NCBI GenBank assembly: GCA_039720395.1
Contig: JBBPBK010000077.1
Span: forward strand, 124,001-188,000
Direction of reading: 5' to 3'
DNA: 64,000 nt
Origin: Liquidambar formosana
Lineage: Eukaryota; Streptophyta; Magnoliopsida; Saxifragales; Altingiaceae
Under the pieces are notes generated by a model. The model was not told where the DNA came from, searched no databases, and worked only from the letters and a program-made list of their open reading frames with translations. Of this stretch, positions 23,601 to 34,971 are shown in pieces. The first letter of the stretch is position 1; every line of letters starts with the position of its first letter. The position numbers and the translations under genes are program-made.

Positions 23601-26600
23601 GGAGTGTGTAGAATAAAAATGTTATTTTCAAAATTTGGTGTAAAAAGTGTATTATAAATAGCTTCACCCTATCCCATTTCCATTCCCTTCTGACATCTAT
23701 GACAATGGCTTCGTTTTTGAATATTAAGGAAATAGATCGATTGTCTGAAGCTCGACTCTTTTGAGTCGCCTCCAACCCATTTTGGCACATCCCGATACTA
23801 AGATCCAACTCCTTGTCTTCATTCTCTCTCTAATTTGATGTTAATCGCCTCACCGAAAGGGTTTTAAGTTTAACTATGGAGAGACTTTTGGAATGAAAGA
23901 ACTGATATGATTGACTGATGGGGACATAAAGCACAGTCTGGCCCAATTTTGTCCTATTGATTTGAAGACCAAGGCTGTAAATTTAATAATTTATTTTATT
24001 TTATGTTATTTGTGGAATAATGGAATATTGTCTTTTTTTATGCTCTAGACTTTAGGGTTAAGTAATTTCCAATTTTGATGTAATTGGAGTCCCTGTATAA
24101 GGGCTCCAATATTTTCTTAAGAAGTTAGCTTTTGATGAATTAAAATTGGTGTTTCTTAGGTTTGGTGTGGATGCTAAACCCCCTTAGGTGCTGATTCCTA
24201 GGGGTTCAGCTTGTTTCAAGTTTCTTTTCTTTTCTTCTCTACTTTTGTGTCTTTCTAAGGATTATTGAGGTTGTCCTGCATCAGCTTTGGTATCAGAGCA
24301 AACCTTCAATCCCAAGCTCTCATTTCATGAAGCCGTACACATACTAGTCATGAATCATTGCCTCTGTTGTCAACATAGCCACAACCATCGACCACTGCCA
24401 TACCACCCAAGTCGAACCACTGTCAAAATTGCACCCCAATATCACAATAGCAAGCAGCAATCATCAACAAAACCCTTACTACACCTTCCTGCCCTAACCG
24501 CCATCTTTGACAAGCCCTAGCCAACCACCCCATGCATTAACCCTTGCATTTGACATCACACCAAAACCATAGCAATTAACAACTACCACCACCGTTCAAT
24601 CACAAACAATAACTATCAACCTGCATACCCGTCGGTCACCTGATGTTACCGAACCCAAATCACACCACATACGAACCCATACACGATTTGTACAACCCCA
24701 ATCATACTCTAATCACACAATCCCCTCACCATAGTAAACCATAATCCATTATACCAGCTTTTTTCTAAGGGAACCCATTTCAAAATGATAGATGTGATGG
24801 AAAAAAATACCTGCTAATCAAAAGAAGACATGTGTCCGTAACTAATCCAGCTAAATATGGGTTACAAGCCAGGATCAAACCCAATCCGAAGCTTATAACA
24901 GGCCTAAGAGCCCAAAAACATCCAAGTGGGCCTCAATGTTCCAACGTAGGTCAAGAAGGCTTCCATAGCCTTCCACGCCTGACCAAGTCCACAAGCTCAT
25001 TCTACTAACCGCCAGCTCATCCAGCTCAGTAGATCGAATCATAATCTCTCTCCCAACCCAATTCTCCTTTTTTCGCAAAGGTCAGGACTCAAGAAGGCTT
25101 CCATAGCCTTCCACGCCCGACCAAGTCCACAGGCTCATCCTGCCAACCTCCAGCTTAGCAAATCCAATCATCATTTCTCTCTCGAATCAATTCCCCTTTG
25201 TTCGCAGAGGCAGGAAAGACATAAGAGGAAGGAGATTTGAATTCGTCACCCCAAGTATGGAAAGGAATAATCACACTCCAGCCAACCTCCAGAAAAGGAA
25301 ATGATCAATCTAAGGTCAACTAATTGGTCCTATCCTAACACCACAATCCCATTATTTTTAGGGAAATGATCTCCTTCAAGCTATAAAAACCAGTGAGGTG
25401 AATAGGAGAAGGTAATCTTTGAGTCTTAATCTAATTTGTAGTGATCTCATCCTAACTTGAGAAGTCAAAGTGTCTTTGGCAAGCACCACACCGATGTGAA
25501 ATTCAGGGAAGGCAAAACAAAGATTCCAGTTGGGTCAACAGTTCGGATCCTCCAACAGAGTCCCACTCCTAGGTCCAGTGATAATTTTTTGTCACACAGA
25601 AGAGTTATTAAACCCCCCCCCCCCCCAAAAAAAAAAAAAGAGGAAAAAAAAGTGAGTGTAGGATACACATTTTCAAATGGGGGAAAAACCCCAATTCCAT
25701 GTCAGGTGTATTATTGAAGAGTTTTTTTTTGGGGGGGGGGGGGAATTACAGATATGTCCAATGGCTAGAGAGAATTAATGAATCAGTAGGGCTGAATAAA
25801 CAGTCAACACATTTTTTAAGTGCATTTACTTAGCTAACCCTCTATAAAGTCACAACATAGACTACTAGAAGTAACCTTTAACTAAAAAAGGTTTGTGGGA
25901 CCCACAAATGCTCTCTTTCTCTCTCCTTTTCCCAGCACGTTTTCTCTTTATTTTCTCTCCCCACTTTTAACAATTACAAACTCTGCTCTCTTCTCTATCC
26001 TCTCTCTTTTTTCATTTCTTTTTTTGTATTTATATAATCTCTATTACTATATTACTATATTGTATTGTTTTTTATTTTCATTTTTCAGTATTATTTTTAA
26101 AAATTTACCCACTGCTTATTTAAGAAGAACTAAAAGTCTTGCATGTTGATTTAAAAGTTTTGCATTGCCCAGCGAGAAATATCAATAAAAAGGAAAATGA
26201 TATGTGAGTTGTGTTTCTTGTTAAATTCTTCTGTTGGGATTTCCTTTCAACCCAAGAAAAGGGTGGTTAAAAGGAAAATCTCTTAGCAGAAAGGATTTTA
26301 TTAGTTGTTCTGAAGATTCATGCATCACGAGTTCATTAAAATTTAAAAATTATTTCATTGTGTTTTTGTAGAGTCATGTATCTAGACCTACTCTGCACAT
26401 CAAATAATTGATGAAGTTTTGATTTATAAGCGTAACTTCCCAAACCTATCTTGTTCATCAAAGAATGACCGATGAAGTGTTGATCTATAACTCTATAAGT
26501 GCAGTTTTGACATGATTACTAACTTAGTACAACTTGGATACTAACATGACTTAATTTGACTACTAATATGCTACACAGGGTCAATGACTACCATTAATAT

Positions 26601-27464
26601 TATTTTGGGAACAGCTATTGCCCCCCCTCCCCACATTTTTATCACACCCCCCCTAGTGCTTTAGGTTTTTAAGGTTTTATGCAAAATATAAAAGGTTTTT
26701 ACGAAAACCGGCTGTGCTGTCCGCTAGAAAACATCATTTTGAACAACTTTGCAGAAGAAGGTTTTTCGAAAATCTATCGTTTAAGTATACTTTTTAGCCA
26801 TTTATAGCCTTTATTTCATTTTTTGCCAAAAAGTCTACTTAAACAACAGACTTTGGAAAAACTTTCTTCTGCAAAGTTGTTCAAAATGATGTTTTCTAGT
26901 GGACAGTGCGGCTGATTTTTGTAAAAACCTTTTATATTTTGCATAAAATCTTAAAAACCTAAACCAAAGGGGGGGTTTGAAAAAATTTTTTTTGGGGGGG
27001 GGGGGGGGGTGGGGGCAATAGCCGTTCCCTATTATTTTTTAACTTAACTGTACATTACAAGAGATGTCATAAATTGTATTTTTGGAAAAATTAACCATGC
27101 ATATATTACAAGAGATTTCATAAAGTGTATTTTTGCATATTCATGTTCGCCAGCTTACCCCATTCCTTGAATGGCTGATGGAATTTCGGTCTATAAGCTT
27201 AATGTTGATATGACTAACAAAATGGCTATTAACATGATATCGATATGTTGACTACTAACCTTCTATGCATAGACGATTGCCATCATAAGGTGCATGTTTT
27301 GCAGATTCATCTTCTTCGACCTACCTCAGTTGATCGAAAGAGTGATGAAGTATTGAACTATAACTTTAACTTTGAAATGACTACTAACTTAGAACAAACT
27401 GGATACTAACATGACTTCTTATAACCACTAACCTTCCAGGCATAGGCAACACCATTATCATGTA

Positions 27465-27496
<32 letters not shown>

Positions 27497-30400
27497 AAAC
27501 CACACATATATTACAAATGATTTAGTAAGATGTTTTGCAAAATCTTGTACCCAACCTACCTTTTTCATTGGAAAGAGTGATGAAGTGTTCATCTATGACT
27601 TTGACTTCGATAAGATTAACAACTTAATACAAATTGATTTTTCAGATGACTTCAATTCACTATTAACCTGCTACTTGAATAAATCTTTCTCCATATCTCA
27701 TAGTTTCTCGGCCTTGAGTCAGTTGGAACTAGTGATCGCTACCATGTCTACTTAAAATTAATCACAAAAAATGAAGTGGCATGGTAGATGACAGATTAAA
27801 GAAAAAGCAAAAAATAAATAAAAGTAGATGTTCAAACTGATGGATTTAAGTGCCAAAGACCCTTGGGTCAAATGGCATACCCCACCCAATAAGGGCATGG
27901 GGTTTGCAGAGGTCTTAGTTTCAATTATGTGTGGGTGCATGTGTTCTCCTATCATTTAGCCAAAAACCAAATAAATAAAAAAGGAAAAAGTCAGGAATGA
28001 CTATAAGCACCATCTCCCATATTATGCAGATTCCCATTCTTTGGAGTTGGAGATACACCAATATCAGCATTTATTTCCTCATTACCACCTTTAATTTGAT
28101 CACATACCTAATATGTTTTCCTCTGGCGATGATTTCATTAGTAAATACTCTAGTGATATTTTTTAGAAATTTATCGTTTGACCAGCTTTTAACTTATCGA
28201 AATGGTGCTTGTGAACTGGTGACATTTTCGGTCCAAAAAGATAATATATATATATATATTTGGTGACATTTGGTTGTAAATGGAGGTGATTGAAGTTGGT
28301 GGGACTGGCCATGGTTGTTTGCTAAAGTTTTTGTGGAGAGGATGTTTGAAGGGTGGTTGGAAAAATAGATGGTGGTGGGGAGGGTGACAGAGCTGCTTGT
28401 ACAATAAGGGACCATTTTCGATGGAAAACTCGCCAACAATGGCTTAATTGGTTCCAGGTTTGTCTCAAAGAGGGGAGAGATCATATCATAGAGGAGGGGA
28501 GAGAAGAGAGAGGAGACGGTATGTATCAAAGAAAAGACAAGAGAAAGTATGTTTGGGGTCCCATTAACTTTGTTTTTTAGTCAAGGGTAATCTTGGTGAC
28601 TAACTTTTTAGGGATAATAATTTAAGGGCGGGCAAATTTGTCACTTTTGTTAAATGAACAGTAAAAAAGGGTTGACTGTAAATTGCTGTGCCAAGGGAGT
28701 GAGGGCTGTAATTGGGGCCCTTTTTTGCACTGATTTACAGTTACTTTCTGGACAGCGGACCAGACTGTAAATCACCCTCCCCCCCTTTTAAAAAAAAAAT
28801 ACTTCTGTTGCCAGTCACGTTACGCAGTTGCTTTCTTAACAAATCTGTCCTTGTTCCAACCTAGGGCTTTTTTGTTTTTTCATGCTGTGATCTATATTTT
28901 CTGAATGTAGATATTGCCGTTAGTTGAACCTACAAAGTTAATTATGAGCATGAGAATTGCTGACTATGAATGGCCTGAGGTCTTTCCAAATGGTAAGGTT
29001 GCAGTTACTTTGTGTGACCATTCTGTTTCTCTTTTCATTTATGGCCATTGCTTGTACTAAGCCACATTCTGAAACTGATGCAGCAACACATAATGTCAGT
29101 GCTGTTATTGTCATATGGGCTCCAATTGTCCTGGTAAGTGGGACAGATTTTTTTATTGTTCTTTATTTTTTATTTTTTTATTTTATAGGGGGTGGGAATT
29201 GGGAAATGATATCTTTTTTTGGTGAATTAGAGATAGATCCGGCTATGGGAAAATAATTACACATCAGTACAAATGACTACAAACTTCATAGTAAATGACT
29301 ACCAACTTAACTAAGAATAACTACTAACTGTAATTATTTGCCCTGTAGCTGGACCTATCAGTCATTCCCCCGTTTCTTTTTTTTCTTTTTTTTTTTTTGC
29401 TATGTCTTGGATACTAACCCTACGCCAATGGTGAATAGGTTTATTTCATGGATGCACAAATATGGTATGCTCTATTCTCTACGCTTTCTGGTGGTATTTA
29501 TGGGGCCTTCAGCCACCTGGGTGAGGTGAGTGTCCATTTGTTCCTCAAACCATGAGGAAACAAGAAACAAATTTAGTGGTGTACTGATATATAGTGACCC
29601 TGTGTTGATGGGGCATATAATCTTTTCATTTTTCCTTAACTGTACCCTTTTGCTTTTCTTAGATACGGACACTTTCAATGTTGTGGTCCAGATTTCAAAA
29701 TGTGCCCAAAGCTTTTTATAAACAGCTTGTGCCGTGGTCAAAAAAGGAGACCAAAAGAAACATGGTAATGCATTTTTGGTTGATGTTGCATTTTTGCATT
29801 AACGCTATCAAATGTGTAGAACTTCAGTAGATATTATTTTAATTGTATATGTTAGAATATTTTTATAACTGGGCTTTACATTGATCGTGGATTTTCAATT
29901 TGTAAAAAACAGATTGAATATGGGGCTTATAATAAGTAATAAATACAGTTAAGGCCCAATATGAAGGTGTGATCAATTAGGGCTCATTATGAAGGTGTTA
30001 TGGTACACCTTAATTGCATAGTATAATTGCTTCTGTTGCTAAATTGTGATGTGGTAGAATGTCTACTTTCCTATTTGGAATAGGAGTTTATAATGGGAAG
30101 GACCCTATAAGCATGGGTAGAGCCACGAATTATTAGTTGTGGTGGTCAGCTTAAAAGAATCGTAGACAGAATTTTTTGTTTTTATTTACCACAAATCTTA
30201 TTATACAACCAAGGACTTAAATATTGGTATTGATAGATATATCGAGGGTCCAAAAACATGGATATATTGGATATATCGATGGATATATCGGAAATATCAA
30301 TATCGATTTACAGATACGAAGAATATTTTTAGTTAAACATGGATATTCTCATTGAAACTCTAGAAAACAATGATTTAAACTCTAATAAAAAATTTAGAAT

Positions 30401-33400
30401 CAGAATATTTCAATTTAAATGCATATAATACAAACATGTGTTGTGTAGGGCATTAAAAATGTGCCGCGCTGAGCAAATAAATAATAGAAATTTATGCAAA
30501 TTCAACATTTAAATGTCACATAACGTTAAAAATGTTAAAAATTGGAGTAATATTATTAATTGCAATCTAAAACATGTATATATATATATATATATATATA
30601 TATGGTTATGTTCCCATCAGCATGTGTTGATATAAGTTATATCAGCACCATGCATTGGGGGTTGTACCCCTCGCATTGGTCCAATGTATCTCATATCCCA
30701 CTAATGCACAAGGTACAACTCCTAATGCGGGTGTTGATATAAGTAATATCAGTACATGCTTACCTGATCATCATCCTATATATATATATATATATATATT
30801 TTATTTATTTATTTATTTTGGTAACATGGATCAAAAATTTATTTTAATTTTTTTAGTAACTCGAACCTATAATCTCTTATCACACATAGGGAGAGAAGTG
30901 CAACTAGATCAAAAGCCATTAGTTTTAAATTATATTTTTAAATATGTGAAATAATAAACATAGTAAATACATATATATATAAGTAGACAAGAATAAATAT
31001 AAAAATAAGTAAGAGTCTTTTAAAAGGTTACAAAGTTAAATGGTAAGTAGACCAAAAAAAAAAAAAAAAAAAAACGAAATAGTTAAAAGGTAATAATGTA
31101 AAATTAGAAAGAAGTTCTTATATATATATATATATATATATAGTACATATAGTTGAGGGTTCGAGAGGGTTCGAGAAATAGAGGGTAAGATGCTGCCATA
31201 GAAGTTGATTGTAGCTAGCATGACGATGACAGCGGTAGCTTTGAGCTCGTGGGTTGTGACTGTGTGTCTTCTTCTTCTCTTCCTCCTTCGCAAAGCTGGT
31301 TCTGACCCTAGGCGAGCAAGGCGGCCACCTGGGGCCCATAATTTGGGCTAAAAAAAAGGTCCCCATTTGCTTCCCCCTTTACTAGTTATAATAGCCCAAG
31401 AACTAGCCCAAAAGCTTCTCTATTGTTTTTTTTTTTAAAAGGGCCCTATTGTACCAATTAGGTCAGCCCAATTTTAGCCCAAAGAAAAAGTGAAAAACCA
31501 AAAAAAAATGCGAGAAGAGTAATGTTTAAATGACACTTTGTTTTAATTGATTCATTTCTTTTGGTATTATAGCTTTAGATTTTATTTGGCATTTGTGTTT
31601 TTTTCTTTTTTGTGTTGTAAAAGTGGATTTTGCTCAATTATGAAGCAAAAAGTATGTATTCTATCTTTATAAGTTTTTGTAATCATCTCCTGTCATTTTA
31701 ATTTATAAAAGAAAATTTTAGTAATTTTATATGCAAACAAACTTTATGTTGGTACTTGGTAGTAGGAAATTTTTTTTTTGGATATTTAGAAATTTTTTTT
31801 TTTTTTTTTTGGTTGGAATACATATAGAAGGAAGAGGGCCCCATTTTAAGAGTTCACCTAGGCCCAAATAACTCAGAACCGGCCCTGTTCCTTTGACAAC
31901 GGCAAGGATGACAGTGACGGGAAGAACCAACCCCTCCTCCTCTTCTTCTTCTTCTTCTTCTTCTTCTTCTTCTTGATATTTGTTGAGATCGTGACTATCA
32001 GGAATCAATAAAACCAATGATATTCATCAATATATCTCCGATAAATCGATGAATATCGTCAGTTTTTTTATGAAAATTATCATGGTTTTCTCGATATCGC
32101 TGATATTTTCAATATTCTCGAAATTTTGAGAATATCGCCAATAATTGCAATGATAAGCTTCTAAAATGATAATGACAGACAGAATCATGTCAGCACCTAT
32201 TGATACACCGATATATTCGATATTTAAGACCAATATAACTACTATACAAAATAATATAAAAGGTTTATTTATAATTGGCTAGGATTTTGGGCAGAATTTT
32301 AACAAAATTATCAATAACTTGTTTTGCAAAACTCAACGTGGGATTAGGTACACCCTTCTCATGCAAGCCCTGCATGTCAACGATCAAATTAATCATGTAG
32401 CCATCAACTATGTAAATTCACATTTCTAACCAATAAAAATGGTCACATTTATGAATGATGCATCTCCTAATTTCCTATCAATATGATATTTGACAAGCGT
32501 GATGCGTATGGAAAGAATATATAATCCATCCGTGGGTTTTGCAAAATATAATTCACAAAATAAATTATTAAAACTACTATCTAAATTTTTAGTATAAATT
32601 AAAGTTGTGTCCCACATGCCTGATCCATTTATAATATTTTAACTAAGTTTGGCAAGTTTATTACAGAAGTGCTTTAATTCGGCGAGATAAGGTTTTCTTA
32701 TAAATAGTTTAATAGGTCCCCTCTCCTCTCCTCTCCTCACTACGTCTTTTTGTCTTGCAGTGCTCGTGGTTTCTCTTCCTATGGCAAAGGCTTCCACACG
32801 TATGCCACATACTCTGCATCTTATATATATTATTTATACGCTTGGGATGCATCTTTATGATTATTGCTTACAATATAAGCATACAATATCGTCTCTGATT
32901 GTGGACAATCTTTGCGAATGTTACTCTAAGCTTTTCTGCTTGCTATATAATTTATTAGACCTACTTTTCTTCTTTCTTGGGCAGTGTGGGCCTGTCAATC
33001 AAGGAAACACTGAGGATTGTGTTTCGTGGTGGGATGAATTCATTCCAGTGTGGAATGGTCTCATACACTCCATGCGGATGGAGGACTTGATCAGCAATAG
33101 GTTACAACTTCATCTTGCCAAAACATGCATCATATATGAAAGGCATAATATCCAACTTCATACGAGTAATTTTTTAAGTTGATTTTTACTGTCCAGGGAG
33201 AGAGATCTGATGCTTGCACCATATCCTCGAAGTGAAGTCAATGGTGTCCAGTGGCCTGCTGTATTGCTGGCCAGTGAGGTACATACTTTTAAATGTTTAT
33301 CAGACATTGATCTCCTGTTTGATTTCCTTATTTCCTTGCTTTTTCACACTCAATAGATTCCTAGAGCATTACACATGGCAAACAATTGCGACAAAGAGGA

Positions 33401-34930
33401 GTCAAAGTTATTCAAGAAGATTAAGAGTGATTATTATATGCGTTCAGCGGTGACTGAATGCTATGAGACACTCGGGGAGATTCTACGTGAGGTTCCAGAA
33501 TTTACGTGGTATGGGAGAAGTGTTCCAGCAACAACCTGCAGCTTTAAAGACTTATTAAATTTTAATGCCACGTGGCCATATACAATATTTTTCTTAACAA
33601 AAAAAACGGTCTTCGTTTATCTTAAACATGGTGAAGATTAATCCTCATTATGTCTGGTTTTTCTGGCTTATTATACAGCGCTATTGATAAGATACGCGAG
33701 CAAGTACAGCAATGCACAAAAGAGAATAAATTTCTGAAGGAATTCAAGATGAGCGAGATGCCTCAGCTGTTTCGAAAGTTGGACGAGCTGCATGAACTTT
33801 TGGAGGTAAGATGCTTTTCACTTAATAGTGCTCAACTTTCAACTGGTAGACATTGCCTTCATGACTTAATACTCACTTCTTAAGTTGATATATGTTGACA
33901 GAAACCTGATTGTAGTACTGATAAGAGCTATGATGTTCTCCATGATATTATGGATATTATCATTCGAGATGTTATGGAAAATGGGCATGTGTAAGTGCTG
34001 AGAAATATCATTAATTGCTTATTTATTGATGATGCATAAAAGAACTGCTAATTGTAATCTTACGACGGATTGAATGAGCACTCATGAGTAATTTATGAGA
34101 TGTGTTTTCCCCTTCTCTTTGTATGTACGTAGAATCTGTCAAAAAAATTGTCGAACAACAAACAACAGCAATCTTAGACACAAAAAACCATGGGTGGAGA
34201 AGGTATTTGATACTGCTTCTATATATTTAAAATATCATGTCAAGAATTGTGTATAATCATTTTCTGATCTTGTCTTTTTGTTTTCCTCCATAGGTTAGTA
34301 GGCTTAAGTTACTTTTGACTGCCAATGAATGTGCCATAAATGTGCCTATGAATTTGGAAGCTCGCCGCCGTTTGACTTTCTTTACCAACTCCTTATTTAG
34401 GCATATGCCAAAGGCTCCAAGAGTTCGTGACATGCTCTCGTTTAGGTCAGTTCCTGCATCTAAAAGTACTGGAATCCTGAATACTTGCATAATTAGATTC
34501 ATTTTCCCATTTTCTTCCTTGTTGTCAATTTTTTTATTTTCCTTTTTTTTTTGGGCCAAATTTTGTTACTTGTTATTTTGTTAATATGCTTCGTTCCACG
34601 CTGATAATAAATAACAATAATAATAATAAATAAATAAATAAAGCAAAGTTAAAGAGCTAGGAAAAAGGGAAAAAAAGAAGAATTTCTCATTTTTTTTATT
34701 TGTTTATAGAAAATTAGAAAGATTCATTTATAGAAAGAGTCTTTTATTAAATAAGGTATAATAAAAATGATTATGGTCTATTATTTTTATAATTAATTTT
34801 ATTTATGAATTGGGTGTAGTGTTATACTATTATTTATAGAAGAGTAGAGAGTCTTTGACTCTTTGAGAAGTTACGATTCCCTACAAAGGTAAGTCTAATA
34901 TATTTTTATATTATATATATATATATATAT

Positions 34931-34971
<41 letters not shown>

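Larger units (their letters stand above)
26390..27690 (+). repeat. Degenerate repeats of about 150-190 bp (four copies)
   Basis: The phrase order 'GATGAAGTGTTGATCTATAAC', 'ACTAACTTAGTACAAC', 'GGATACTAACATGACTT', 'CTACTAACCTTCTATGCATAG' recurs around 26400-26590, 27120-27290, 27310-27450 and 27540-27690. The first two copies are separated by the MITE at 26607-27029. Confidence 0.6.
30210..32233 (+). mobile_element. hAT-like element copy D of the CGATATATCG family, hit by two further insertions
   Basis: Starts CAAGGACTTAAATATTGG after TATACAAC (30202-30209). The right end lies near TATTTAAGACCAA (32233), or up to 32242 where TATACAAA follows, giving a 7/8 target duplication. Subterminal zones 30220-30310 and 32010-32225 carry the diagnostic GATATATCG-type repeats, and the interior 'TACAAACATGTGTTGTGTAGGG' matches other copies. 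A foldback MITE and a second hAT-type element lie inside. No transposase. Confidence 0.72.

Noticed and set aside
31727..32017. Minus-strand open frame with a long polyglutamate run
   Set aside because: It comes from a TTC microsatellite inside hAT-like copy D and from element sequence.
32757..32830. Possible extra callose synthase exon starting after TCTTGCAG
   Set aside because: None of its frames resembles the family, and exon 8 joins exon 9 in phase without it.
33509..33641. Open frame running on past exon 11
   Set aside because: Text after 33508 is not family-like. The GTATGG donor gives a phase-correct join to exon 12.
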